64,000 nucleotides of DNA from Sycon ciliatum (lineage: Eukaryota > Porifera > Calcarea > Leucosolenida > Sycettidae): positions 815,855-879,854 of the forward strand of contig NC_088643.1 in NCBI RefSeq assembly GCF_964019385.1, read 5' to 3'. Positions 52,073 to 64,000 of this stretch are shown here, one piece after another; the first letter of the stretch is position 1; the number at the start of each line of letters is the position of its first letter. The translations under genes and the position numbers were made by a program. Below the pieces are notes generated by a model. It did not search any database. It was given only the letters and a program-made list of their open reading frames with translations, and was not told the DNA's origin.

Positions 52073-52269
52073 CCCATTAGAACGGTTTCTACCATTTTAG
52101 AGTTTTTCAGTGGAAACGTCATGGCGATGATGACGTCATGGCGATGATGACGTCCGATCAGATCGACCATCTCCACGTTCTACGTGACGTAGCTATTCCA
52201 AACTCTTCGAAATTAATCCACCGGTCCCATCGGATGAGGTTGTGGAGTTTCGAGGCGCTTCACCCGGGA

Positions 52270-52530
52270 GAATGAAGTTGAAAACACCACTGCAGCTGTA
52301 CTTATGGCTGATTAATAATTATGGTGATAAAACACACACCTGGCAATATGACGGGCACGAAGCGTGCTAACAATCAAGCTATGGCGTTGCTGTGTCATCT
52401 TTCATGTCACATGCGCTATGCCTGATGTACCAGCCTGCTATGTTGGATACCGTCACCATGCATCGACTAGGCGCCAGGTGAGAACTGATGGTCGTGGTGG
52501 TAAGAAGGAGAGCGCTGTGCCAGAATATTA
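52270..52530 (+). mobile_element. Decayed relative of the 475-bp hammerhead element
   Basis: GGGAGAATGAAGTTGAAAAC, the CACACCTGGCAATATG word, CGTTGCTGTGTCATC, ACCAGCCTGCTATGTTGGAT and CATGCATCGACTAGGCGCCAGG follow the order of the element at 24767-25241. The hammerhead core is missing; similarity resumes at CAATC-AGC, the 3' strand of helix I. Confidence 0.6.
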
Positions 52531-52560
52531 GGCTGTTCACAATACTAAATTAAACAGCAC

Positions 52561-52684
52561 CTTGAAATCCGCTTTGCTGCTGCTGCTGCTGCTGCTCTTT
52601 CAAATCTATACTCCGTTGCTGTTGCTGCCGCTGTAGTTGTTGCCGTGCAAGCAGCAAGGCAGGTTGCCTGAGTAGTGACAACAA
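52561..52684 (-). CDS. PolyQ exon candidate
   Basis: Acceptor ATATATTCAG and donor CAAG-GTGCTG flank a 124-bp open exon reading LLSLLRQPALLLARQQLQRQ, then glutamines, RSIDLKE and a second glutamine run. The first part is amphipathic and could be an LxxLL-like co-regulator helix (LLSLL). It may belong with the other minus-strand CAG-rich exons, but no junction could be tested. Confidence 0.45.
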
Positions 52685-54798
52685 CTGAATATATGCAGCA
52701 TACAAATGATCAAATCACAAGACACAAAAATCTCATTGTTAGTGTTCTCTATGAGATTCGTAGAGCGTATTTATTTTAGTATCATTGCAGTTTGATCAGG
52801 AAAACGGGTCAGAGTTGCCGCACTGCAAAACACGTTTATGAAGGCATTGCCGCCCCGCTTCTATCAAGAGCCACATTGAAGGCTCTCGCATTTCTGCCAC
52901 CACGGTGGCCCGAACAGTGTGCAATGGTAAAAGCAGCGCCAAGCGATCGCAGTCTTTCTGATAAGGACACGATCAAGGCAGATCTGGTAAGCGAATTTTC
53001 AGATTTGTTTTTTTATCCCTCGAGCCTTTTTGGCATGCAGGCTACAGGTGTGAAGCACTACTGGGGTGTCGGAGTTGACGGCCCTGCTACGCAAATCAAC
53101 AAATTCGCGTAACCGGTCTTCAGTTGTCTCCCTGCTGAGGTTACCAACATGAAGTATGAATCGGCTTTAACCGTGACCCTAGATTCACAGTCGTTCTTAA
53201 CACTAATGTTACCACTTGTTTAAAAACAGTTCTGTTTAAGATAACAAGGGGAATGGGGATGGTGTAACAGTTTCCACTACAACTGCCAAGTAAGTTGTCA
53301 CCTTCTCATTGCTCTCACCTTTGATACTGTCACACATGCACAGTGTGTTCCCACCACATGCACCGTCTGTTCACACCTTGACACTGCTGGCTCATTTCTC
53401 TTGCACCTTCTGATTGGTTCTTAGTTGTGTTCTTCACTTTATAACCTGATGCATGGCATGTTTTGATTGTTTTTTTTTCAGTTAAAACTATCTTAAAACT
53501 ACATGTACATTTGTAAGTTGGCACTGTTACAGTACCATGTCAATCAGCGATTACCGGTACATGATTTTTCTACCTACTGTCGTTCTCGTTGTTTTTGATG
53601 ATGTTGTTGGTGGCGTTTCATAAACTCTGTCAAAATGGTAGCGTCAACGATGGATGGCAAAAATGTTCGTTATACTCCATCTACTTATAATCAAGTGGCG
53701 TGCTCCACTGTCCGAAGAGTGCTCATTACTCATAGAGGGCAGAGCCTTGTACACAAGAGCTAAGAGAGAGATTTGAAGCTGTGTGGCAACTCAGAGTTTC
53801 ATGTTAAAATTAGGATCGTCAGGCAAATGATGGCTCCAAAACAAGGAGCCTGAACATAAGGGGGGGGGGGCGAGGTGAGAAAATAATGCTGAGGGGAATA
53901 ATAGTGCCCGAGTCAGCTGCAGGCGAGAAGTAAGTTGCTAAGTCTTCAGACTTGAGCTATGCAGCAGCAGTTCTGGTATGAATTTAATTGATTAGAGCCG
54001 GGGACGGAAGTGCCAAATCCACACATACTCATACACACATAATATTCTCTCACTCTTGCACACACACTCTCACGCACCCACACTCTCTCCTTCTCTCACA
54101 TACACATACAGGCACACCAACACTCACGCGCGCACCCACACACACACAATCATTCTCTAAATCTCTCTCTCCCATACACATACACGTGCGCACACACACA
54201 TGCAAGCACACACACACGTCCTCTCTCACTCACACACTCACACGCACACCCATAACAAAAAATCCTGACACCAAGAAAAGGACAAGGTAGCGATAAACAT
54301 ATTGGGCTATTAACAAAAACATTGTTTCTCTGAATGAACTATAGAGCTGAAGCTGCTGGTGAACAAGCTGGCAGTGATATTGTTGTTGCTGCTGCTGCAC
54401 TGCAGCAATATGCTGCGCCATCATTTGTTGCTGCCGCTGCTGCTGCAATGTCCATTTTGGGGTTAGCTGAAGAAAAGAATAAAAAGGGGTAGAATCAGGA
54501 GGATCAGTATCGTACAACTTTATCTTTGCACAGGATCCTCCAAAACACTTAGCTGACATTGCAACACTGACCTACAGCATGCATTCTACACACAGTAGAG
54601 AATAACAGTGCCATCGTAAATATACCTCCATCTGCTTTTTCCTGCTACCGTTGTTCTCGGTCTTGCTGCTGCTGCTGTTGTTGTTCTCGTTGTTGCTGCT
54701 GCTGCTGCTGGTGGTGGTGGAGTTTCATACACTCCACCAATAGGTAAGCATCAAACATGGCTGGAAACATCATCATATACTCCTCCTACATAATAATT

Positions 54799-55644
54799 TA
54801 GACAAAGAGAAAGACCAAGGAACTACAAGTTACGCTATACTGTCCACTAACACCACCAGTTACTAAACAATCAGCTCATGCGATAACACTGCATGACACT
54901 GACCGACGGTACTAACGTTCTACAACTAACTGGCTAATACCTCTAGCACATCTTGGATGCGCACTCCAACAGCCTTCCAACTTGGAAGGTTCTAAGTTAT
55001 AGAAATAACATAAGGAGAGGAAGGTGAGCGCAACCAAGATAAGCACGAGCTGAAAGTCTCAGCTGTGAGGGACGTTGGCGGATGTTCATGCATGTCGATG
55101 ACGATACTGGCAATATCATTGGACAATACGGTCAAACCACGATTCAGGAGCGCAAAGCCACATTCCACACAACTTGTGTGGCTCAAAAGATGCGAAGATC
55201 AATAAAAGGGAAGCTATGCGAACAAGAATCATGAAAAAACCGAACGCCTCAGTAAAACAGCACGGTACTTCGACTATGACAATTTAGATGGACAATAAGC
55301 AGCAGTTTCACACGAAGATCGTTTCGCCGTATAGATAAAGACGGCTCATCAGGTGTGCAGGAATGGACTCAGATGGAGAGCCAAGGTGTAATTTATACAA
55401 AGAGAAAGACCAAGGAACTACAAGTTACGCTATACTGTCCACTAACACCACAAGTTACAAGATGTGCTAGAGCTGTAAGTAGGTTAGTTGTAGAACGTCA
55501 GTACCGTCGGTCAGTGTCGTGCAATGTTATCGCATGAGCTGATTGTTTAGTAACTGGTGGTGTTAGTGGACAGTATAGCGTAACTTGTAGTTCATTGGTC
55601 TTTCTCTTTGTATAAATTAAACATTGGCTCTCCATCTGAATCCA
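54799..55644 (-). mobile_element. Retrozyme-like element, subfamily 2 (copy B)
   Basis: Same structure as 14870-15715, shifted by 39929. It was duplicated with the segment, so the insertion predates the duplication. Confidence 0.75.
55309..55357 (-). ncRNA. Hammerhead ribozyme, subfamily 2, copy B
   Basis: Identical to 15380-15428, including the defective helix III. Confidence 0.7.
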
Positions 55645-56443
55645 TACATAATAATTATTATGTATAAAAATTTTATAAGAGAGGACCACAATTTTTTAAT
55701 TTTATATTTTGGCTCTCCATCCGAGTTGAATTTACAAATGTATAAATCAGAAAAATCAAATCAATCAAATTTCACAACATTGTCATTGCTAGTGTCATTG
55801 CTACAGCATATTTTAGTGCTAGGAAATACTTTTGTGAAGTGTTCTGAGAGATTATTTCAAATGGTGAACGGTACTATTCGGCCAATAAAATCTAAGGAGG
55901 AATTTCAGTATCTACCTGCAACCCTTCCTTGGTTGGTGTGTGTAATGGCTACCGAGGGTAGCAGTGAGTCGGCTGTGAGAGCGCATGGAGGAGAGGAAGA
56001 GTTCTTGTTCTGAGAGAGATCGTTTAAATTCATACATAATAATAATAATAATATTTCCTGAACATCTAGAACGTTTCCACCTTTCTCCGTCTTCGAGTCC
56101 CAGGAGACCCAGCAAACTGAGCATTATCTATCACGATGTACGTTTTTCATCTTTGTTTTTCCACAAAGCCAGCAAACTATGTGTATAGATGGGAACAACC
56201 ACGGTCAGTTACTGTTACGTACTGGCAGATGTGAAAGAAAATGATTAATTGAAAGAGGAATGGGGTAATTTCAAATTTGGAAAGAGCAGTACGTGGCATG
56301 TGACCTCTAATTTCCTAAAAACTTAGGAATGGGGTACTTAACTTGGTTCAGTACGTTGAAGCGAACTATCAGAAAACGAAAATACTGACAACCCCACGAG
56401 AACTGGTATCCGGTCAGCTAGGAGCATGCCATTTCGTCACCAG

Positions 56444-56971
56444 TAGCCATTGGCGGACTATGCTCGGCCAATCGTCAAATTATGCTTTTGATTATGCCAC
56501 AATTATGCCAACAAATATGCTGAAATATGCTCGGTTCCACTATGTATTCACGCTGTACATAGAGGATTGAGAAACCACGCATACACACACGCGGCCCCAG
56601 GGCTTTCTGACAAGGCTGTATTATGCCCTAAGCATAATAATTTTTGTCTAAACCGAAAGATTATGCCGACCTTACACGTTCGAATCCGTATAATTATTAT
56701 GCCGGAGCATAATTTTTTGACAAAGCTGTATTATGCCCTAAGCGTAATTTTTGTCTAAACCTAAAGATTATGCCGACATTACACGTTGGAATCCATATAA
56801 TTATTATGCCGGAGGACAAAGCTGTAGTATGCCCGAAGCATAATTTTTGTCTAAACCGAAAGATTATGCCGACCTTACACGTTGGAATCCATATATTATG
56901 CCGGAGCATAATTTTTTGACGAAATCCCAAGATTATGCCAAATATTAGCCGGCATAATCCGCCAAGGGCTA
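56444..56971. mobile_element. hAT-type MITE, copy B
   Basis: Homologue of 16515-17042 with the same ends, flanks and internal ATTATGCC repeats. Confidence 0.75.
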
Positions 56972-57408
56972 GTCACGTGACGTTTCGAGGTGGTCAATTG
57001 ATCCAGTGACAATTCGCGACTGTGACCAAGCCCGAAATGCAATGTTCCGCCAGCTAACTTGGCCGCACAAGAAGCCTGGCATCGTTGTTTTCTCCAGCCC
57101 AGTGAATTGTCGCTATACTAGCATTTGCAGGATCATCACAAGCGGAAGACTTGAGAGCGCAGCGCATCACAGCGTCAGAAACACTTGACCGCGCGTCATG
57201 CACCTCCAACCTGAAAAAGGGGTTTGTCGATATTAGTGCATTTTAAACCATTGTGTAAATTATTGCATTTTAAACCATTGTGTTAATTTACCGGTAAAAG
57301 AGGTTTGTGGATCGTGCCTGGAAACTGCTTTGCCTAGTCCAAAGATATGATGACGAGCAACCACTCGTTGTCTTCCTGAGGGGCATCGCACATAATCTTG
57401 CTTACAAC

Positions 57409-57684
57409 CTAGAGGAGTAAATTCTGATGAAGGCCTGACCGCACATTTTGTAACACTTTTGAGTCATGTTCGGAATTGCATAAACGTTTCACTGTGCATG
57501 TTGGCACTAGCTGGTAAGAAGACAAGAATTCGGCGAACTCCTCTGTAGTGTAGAGGAGAAAAAACCCTCTCCTAGTTGGTAATCGCCTAAATAGTAATTC
57601 GCCCCAAGTGTGTCTGTCGAGAATTGTCCAAGCCTCGACGTAGTTTTCGACCAGTCGAAGGCAATGAAATTTGATGCTACTCAC
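57409..57684 (-). CDS. Unrecognised exon-like frame, intact in copy B
   Basis: 91 codons, reading FHCLRLVENYVEAWTILDRH and TWGELLFRRLPTRRGFFLLY, ending SGLHQNLLL. Copy A carries a 1-base deletion in the C-run at 57602-57605. Possibly an exon of the same gene as 57813-57915. Confidence 0.35.
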   Translation of the reverse strand: MSSIKFHCLRLVENYVEAWTILDRHTWGELLFRRLPTRRGFFLLYTTEEFAEFLSSYQLVPTCTVKRLCNSEHDSKVLQNVRSGLHQNLLL

Positions 57685-57812
57685 AGAATGGTTTTCAGCG
57701 TACTGACCTAGAACCCATGCAGTTTTCGCTTTTCTGGCAGCTCGCTTCCCCTAACTACATGTATTTGAATTAAATAATAGTTGAATTTGAGAAAGAACGT
57801 GTCGCAACTCAC

Positions 57813-57915
57813 CTCACAGGTAGCATAAGAGAAGTATGTGCATTCCATGTCCTTGAAAATCTGGCCAATGGGGTAGCTCGCATGATCTAAGTTAGGCATG
57901 GCGAACATTTGGGAC
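57813..57915 (-). CDS. Exon of unrecognised gene, copy B
   Basis: Homologue of 17853-17955, with acceptor, donor GTGAGT and frame preserved. The terminal codons read YATCE instead of YATSE. Confidence 0.5.
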
Positions 57916-58376
57916 CTGAAGCGACAATATTTCAAAAAATGACAGGAGTTTGTGGTTACTTTTACAGAATATGACATTGGGTAGGCATGAAAAGTTGAAA
58001 ACATATGCCTAAAGAAGCCTCTTTAGCTAAGAACCCCTTCTGCAGTTGACAAGTGCCCCTGGTATTCAGTGTTGACGCACCCCATGACGGCGTGTGCTGC
58101 TTGATAGACCAGTATAACGGGGCAATGTAACTAGTATAAACACGGATGTGGTGGCTCCGCCAAGCACACTCAAACCTGGCAATGAAAACAGAACTCACAC
58201 TCTTTGGATGATATCCCAACGGTTACCCTTGGGATAACATTCATGCCAAGGTTGATTCGCCACAGGTGGACAAACGCAAACGTCCAATAGAATGAGCCCG
58301 ATACCAGACCAGTATAACAAGGCAATGCAACTAGTATTACACTACATGTGGATGCTTTGCCAAAAAGACTCAAAAC

Positions 58377-58492
58377 CTGTCAATGACAACAGAACTAACA
58401 CTATGCGAATGGTATCCTGGCGACGAGCAACGGAAGAATACTGATGCCAAGGTTGATTCGCCACAGGTGGAGAAACTTGCCAACAACTGTCC
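58377..58492 (-). CDS. Second exon of unrecognised gene, copy B
   Basis: Homologue of 18417-18532 with both splice sites kept (DSCWQVSPPVANQPWHQYSS). It is phase-compatible with the exon at 58846-59248. Confidence 0.45.
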
Positions 58493-58845
58493 CTAAAAAG
58501 AACCGAAAGCATCATTATCAGAGGAAACATTACATTGTCCGAAGCTGTTAGTAAGTACGACTTCGCCAGGGACATGTCACTAAAAGGTGTTCATGATAGA
58601 AGTATGAGGTGGAAAAAAACCCCAGAATACTACTATGCTTCTCACACGGAATTGGTAAACCAGCGATGCTCAAAGTAAGAGGATGAGTTTGGCACAAAAC
58701 AGGATAACACTGGTGTTAAGTGCTTCCTCTGCAAATAGCAATGAGGCACAATTCTGAAGGATCAGAAAGAAACGAAATTCAGTTCACTTGAGAAGTAGAG
58801 ACAGGTGCACACGCACAGTCCCATAGCTAAGAATGGAAAACTTAC

Positions 58846-59248
58846 ATTTGATGCGTGCTGCCTTGGTTAGCCATGGGGTGAGAAATTGGCTGTTGCATAT
58901 TGCCAGCACCAACTTGACCCACAGGCAGCGCAGCATTGGGTAGCAGGCCAGGATTACCACCATGTATACCCGAACCACGAGGAGCTGAACCGATGTGGTT
59001 ACCACCAGAAGGAAGCATGCCACAGTCCGGCAAACTTTTGTACATGTCTGAAAAATCCTGCAGACCGAGATTAGTGCTAGGCGTTGCACCAGAAGAAGCA
59101 GCACCAGAACCAGCACCAACAACATTTCCTGGCGGCGGCAGCATTTCCGTGCTCGGTTCCACTTTGATCATGGAGAGAGCAGCAGCTGTCGCTGGGTTAG
59201 CTCCATTCATCGTGCCGCCCTGTGTTGAGTTCCTGGCCTTCTGATGAT
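58846..59248 (-). CDS. Exon of transcription-regulator-like gene, copy B
   Basis: Homologue of 18900-19302 with the same splice sites and length. It keeps MIKVEPS and LGLQDFSDMY. Replacements include T-to-K after DMY, P-to-S in LPPGG, A-to-S in GAASAG and N/C-to-H/G in SGINCGN. Frame conservation shows coding sequence; the replacements suggest relaxed constraint on at least one copy. Confidence 0.55.
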
Positions 59249-59531
59249 CTGTACAAAACCCATATAGCTCGGTGTTGAGGTCACGGCATTGGGAAAGGGA
59301 AGTCCTTGCTAAAGGTCCTATACTTACTGCTACCCAGGGTAAGATGACAGCCATGGAGTGAAAGAAACTGGAAACCAACATGGAATCAATGATGTTCGGG
59401 TTGCGGAGGGTAATGGGTCCACTGTACTGTTACTAACTCGGGAGCTAGCCAAAAAGATATGTTAAAAGACCCTAAGATAACCGATTCGTCCGCTTGTCTA
59501 CAAGGGTAAGCGTCAGTACAAGACAGACGAT

Positions 59532-60217
<686 letters not shown>

Positions 60218-60292
60218 CGACTGCCATCCAGAGCACACGAGACGTCAATCGAACCGTTCACTCGGCAAACCTGCAAGAAAGCACCACTCCCT

Positions 60293-60338
60293 GCTCAATA
60301 CACAGTGTTTCGGGGAATTCACCCCTCATCAGTTGAGC
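60293..60338 (-). ncRNA. Hammerhead ribozyme of Penelope-like element, copy B
   Basis: Identical in all paired and core positions to 20154-20199. Confidence 0.8.
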
Positions 60339-60842
60339 TTGAGTAGTTTGACGAAGATTGTGCCTGAAGAACACCACTCATATAGTGCTGTCCAGGCACA
60401 AACATCACCAGGGATACAAACTTACAGATACGCTCCGTTTCCGGCACGACAAACACCTCGTGAACACCAGATAGCAGCGTGAGTCAGTGTCGCTCATGGA
60501 GGTGCTGAACAAGCGCTGAGGACCGTTGGTCATTCATAACGTTGTTGCCTCCAAAAACCATCTAATTGGCAAGCCCGCGCTGGGGACAACAATGTAAAGA
60601 AGAGGTTGGTGCGACTGTGGCGATACTTGGAGAATTCTGTGTTGCTCCCTACATGGGAACCTACATAGGAGCTGCTGAGCTGCTGCATACCCTCTCTTTC
60701 AGCGCACTTCTCCTTGTCTGTTGTACATGCAAATTCATCCACTCATCCGCGGCTATTGTGTGTTTCGTTTGTTTTGTTCTTGGTGTACATACGCTCTCGC
60801 TTGTTTTCGTTAAAAAAGGCCAGGTTCCCCCTTTGTAAATTG

Positions 60843-60874
60843 TTTCGACGATGGGTGACTGGCCCGAAACGATA
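60843..60874 (+). ncRNA. Decayed hammerhead-like motif, copy B
   Basis: Homologue of 20704-20735. The helix II arm reads GCCC instead of ACCC and still pairs with GGGT (U-A replaced by U-G). Confidence 0.4.
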
Positions 60875-61655
60875 TTTTTATTTTTTTATTTTTTCGACAT
60901 CACTAATAAAAGAATTTGCATCCAGCCCATGCGCCAAGAGTGAATAGAAACTAAATAGAGCGGTCGTAAGTTGACAAAACCCCTTTTATTCAGAATACAG
61001 TTCATCTATCAAAATCAGACGAGATCATCTACCCATGAACATGATAGTAACACAAGAACGACTTACATAGTCGATAGAGTGGCCGCATTGCACTACAGAC
61101 ATTGCAGTCCGGATATCCACAGATTAACCAGTGTTTGAGCAGCGGGCGCGATGATGAGCAGTGTGCGACTGAAAGGGGTAACGAGAAGGGCAGGATAGAC
61201 CATTACATCTGACGTAAAATACTGTGAATCCTAAGCACGCACACAACGGAGACGAACGGCCATGTAGCTGTAACCTCATGTGTCACGCATTTGCGCGATC
61301 ATCAAACAGCAGCATTTGGCATTCGCACATTTCACATTTGGCATGCCGCTGTCTGATGGTCGCTGAAAAGCGTGAAGCTTGAGGCAACCTACTTGAAGTA
61401 GTTGCAAGTTGCAACTACAAAGCCAATCGCCTCGAGTGTACAGGACAATCATGTACATGTATGATTGTGTGTACTGCAGAATCTGCCACCTTTTCGAGCA
61501 GAATCCGCCGGTCCCTAACTACAGTTAAAGTGATAACACAAGCTATCTATCAGCGTCCGTATAAGCCTAATTTGTGTGCACAGAAAGATAGTATAATTGG
61601 GTTGAAATTGATCAAGTAACGTGTCGTGTATGGTGCGGCCAAGCTTGTCCGTTAA

Positions 61656-62743
61656 GGTAGCAGCCTACCCATAAATTTCATATGGCATTCAATTGAGTGA
61701 AATTTTGACCACACACTCCTGCCACTATGCTGGCCCTCTGATTGATTGATTGATTGATTTTTATTTCACGAATCCTCCAGAGGCAAATAGATGCCTATCG
61801 AAGGGAGTCTCCTAAGTAAGTATGGAAAATGAGAAAGTATGTTCATACTGGACATGACTTAAAAGTTCTTGCGCCGCACTGACAGGCTTTCCAGGCCGGA
61901 AAAACTCAAAATTCCGGCAAAGTGCCACGGTGTGCGAGCCACACAGGAGCCAGACAAATGCATTTACAATTTGTTCACATTTTCGTGCCTATTCTGTCCG
62001 TCCGCGGGATCCAAACCTAAAACAAGTCCAGAAGCAGCCATGGGTGGTGGGGTAGGGCCCCTCAACGTGGCCCTGCAATCTGTCACAACGGTACGAGTGG
62101 GCGTTCTCTCACCGACTCCCACAGACCCAAGTCAATTTTTTGATTTTTTTTAGGTTTAGGGTGTGCTACGCGGTCGCACCTTTGATACAACATCCAGTGC
62201 TGGGACCTCCACAGCAAGCCATTTCCACAGCGCTGCACACCAAACCCAGGAGACCCTCAAAAATCAGCAAAGACTGCCACTCACGTTCCGCTACCGCCTA
62301 GTACTGAATCCTACCTAGCTTCTTGACACGACTCAAACTTGCCAAAGTTACTAAATCAACGTCAACTACAATAATCAAGCCGCATATCTGCAACGTCACG
62401 AGGGTGCTGGCAAAAGTCCTGCTGCACGGCGGCAGGCTTTGCTCTCCGACCAATGCGTGATTTTTTGGACTTTTTGGACTTGGAGCAAAATTCTGCACAC
62501 TTTCGCGTGTTTCCATAATACGACAAGTTGCGCACGGTCTGCTCACATTCAAATACAGTGCTGCCAACAAATGACAGCGTGCAACAAAAATATACTTTCC
62601 TTGCAAGGGCACATTTTCGGCCATAACTCTTGAACGGCTGGTCAGATCGGGATACAATTTTCAGAGAATTTGCAGCTATTTATGCTCTTTCAACTGACGT
62701 AGCACTCAATATGAATTTTTGGGTAGTCTACTAGTCTGCCACC
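61656..62743. mobile_element. TIR transposon 'R1', copy B
   Basis: Homologue of 21521-22625 with the same ends and TTAA flanks and the same internal LINE end ((ATTG)n at about 61740). Confidence 0.75.
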
Positions 62744-62989
62744 TTAATGTTCTAGGTGAAATGTACAGCTGTTATGTGGTGTCCCTTTGTCCTTCCTTCT
62801 TTCTTTCTCTTGTTTGTTCATTTTTCCATTTGCAAGTCTATTGTTAGCACACGCATTCGTAATTGCTCTCGCTTTGATTGTTAAATTTCACACTTGTAAA
62901 TTTCACTGCTGTTGTTCTTAGTGTTATTTCTCTAACTTAGATTTTCTATAATAGTTCAATTTTGTTTCAGTGTCCTTTAGTACAACGAC

Positions 62990-63027
62990 GATTCCTGATG
63001 AGTGTTGTATGAAAACTTGTTTGAATC
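62990..63027 (+). ncRNA. Hammerhead-like motif, weak (copy B)
   Basis: GATTC, CTGATGA, GTGTTGTAT, GAAA, ACTTGTTT, GAATC. Helix I (5 bp) and helix III (AAC/GTT, 2-base loop) pair. Helix II is only G-U, U-A, G-U. Confidence 0.35.
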
Positions 63028-63412
63028 CATATTTTTCTCTACACCATTTCTTCATATTTTAATCGTTTTATTACACATCGTCTCCACCGTTTTTTACATT
63101 GCATGAATAAAGTACACAAATGTCGGTTCAGCTAATTTTATTGATTGCGGTTATCAAATTATTGTCTCCTCGCCGTTTGTTTAAATAATACTTGTAATTA
63201 ATCGACGCGGAGACAACAATTTTATAATAGCTATAAAGAGAACAAATTCTGCTGTCATCGCCACACTACAACAAAGTCATGAAGGTTTACCAAAATCTCT
63301 CAGCAAGCTCTCTTGCTCAGCTGGTGACGAACACTATAATACCCGCTGCTTTGGGCTTGCAGCCCCGTCTCCCCACCTTAGACTGATCGAAAGGCTGTCA
63401 CGGTCCTGTGAC

Positions 63413-63614
63413 CATACCTGGAATCTACATCTACAGCTGGTTTTGACTTCCAGCCATCCTTCATTAGTCATGCTTGTGACTATCATGCCAGCAAGTCGAT
63501 CAGCAGCATCACCTAGCATCTTTGATGGTGAGGCCTGCAAAATGTCACGGACCAGTGACGATGCTGGAAAAGGGCACCCTACCAGAGCTGGCGCAGTGAA
63601 TGGTGCAGTCTCCA
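63413..63614. repeat. Repeat shared with 25686-25890
   Basis: Diverged copy of the same ~200-bp segment. It is broken after TCCA by the element starting at 63615. Confidence 0.7.
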
Positions 63615-64000
63615 TCTATACTTATAAAGAAGAGGCACCTGTGACGTGTGTTTGTCTGTGTGTTACGCAGAAGCGCTGCGGAGCAGCTAGCGCTGCCCTG
63701 AGCACGCGAAGCGTGCGAACAGTGTAGCTAGCGGCCGCAGAAGCACTGAGCACGCGAAGCGTGCGAATCGTGTAGCCACCACTACGTGCTGAGCACGCGA
63801 AGCGTGCGAACATGTAAACAGTGTATCTAGCAGACACGATCAGTACGAGTAGCAGTAGCAGCCGCGAAGCGTGCGAATCGTGTAGCCACCTACCCTAGGC
63901 CATAGGTAGCACTAGCAGCCGCACAAGCGCTGCGGACCACGTGAACCGTTCTCTGCAAATAGAAACATCTGCAAAAAAAGGATACAAAAGATCTGCACTG
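63615..64000 (+). mobile_element. Probable Helitron 5' end
   Basis: The homologous segment in copy A reads TTCCA-TGAATCC. Here, directly after that A, comes TCTATACTTATAAAGAAGAG followed by a GTGTGTTTGTCTGTGTG stretch. Helitrons start with TC, insert between A and T, and in animals often begin with such a TATA/TCTGT-rich leader. Downstream, a hairpin with GCACGC/GCGTGC arms is repeated about four times (63703-63880). The 3' end lies outside the window. Confidence 0.5.

Overview
The window is nuclear DNA of a multicellular animal, most likely a marine invertebrate such as a sponge or cnidarian; the species cannot be fixed from sequence alone. Evidence: spliced exons with GT-AG borders and short introns, a CBP/p300-type TAZ zinc-finger exon, CAG-rich exons, many non-LTR retrotransposons, a BEL/Pao and a Ty3-type LTR remnant, Penelope-like fragments, TIR transposons, a tRNA-like element and long microsatellites. 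There is no bacterial gene organisation. Host coding sequence is sparse; most of the 64 kb is nested mobile DNA in varying decay.

Layout. 0-0.63 kb: two phase-matched minus-strand exons encoding a TTF-type zinc finger and an Ala/Gln-rich segment. 1-8.3 kb: a hAT-type MITE, an 830-bp foldback element, a plus-strand LINE interrupted by a minus-strand LINE, a Ty3-type integrase scrap, a TIR element and a Penelope-like terminal piece with a hammerhead. 8.3-13.1 kb: two minus-strand LINEs. 13.1-25.3 kb and 53.0-63.2 kb: two copies (A and B) of one segmental duplication. Each carries exons of an unrecognised minus-strand gene, a retrozyme-like locus, a hAT-type MITE, a Penelope-like remnant with hammerhead, and a TIR element with TTAA flanks. 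Copy A alone has received four later insertions, each with an empty site in copy B; copy B alone has what looks like a Helitron 5' end. 28.2-32.8 kb: a palindromic array of 591-bp units. 33-36.7 kb: a BEL/Pao element broken by a LINE and a MITE. 37-38.3 kb: a 34-bp minisatellite inside a 30-bp inverted repeat, followed by the TAZ exon. 39.6-47.8 kb: foldback hairpins and two LINEs, one with readable ORF1 and ORF2. 48.3-49.3 kb: two phase-compatible unrecognised exons. 51.2-52.1 kb: a hAT-type element with 8-bp target duplication. 52.6 kb: a polyQ exon.

Main result. The window holds a collection of hammerhead-ribozyme (HHR) elements. The 591-bp array has one complete type-I HHR in each full unit junction, six in all and identical, in two head-to-head arms. 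A diverged ~595-bp relative occurs in both duplication copies with a 12-bp target duplication. The two families share two hairpins with the same 5-nt loop, and one stem shows a compensatory base-pair change, so the whole transcript, not only the ribozyme, looks structured. A third, unrelated 475-bp HHR element has a 14-bp target duplication and an empty site in copy B. A fourth HHR lies just downstream of GIY-YIG nuclease remnants of a Penelope-like element. This matches metazoan retrozymes: non-coding retroelements that propagate as HHR-processed circular RNAs and probably depend on Penelope-like reverse transcriptase. The unit length, head-to-head layout and covarying hairpins are the parts most likely to be new.
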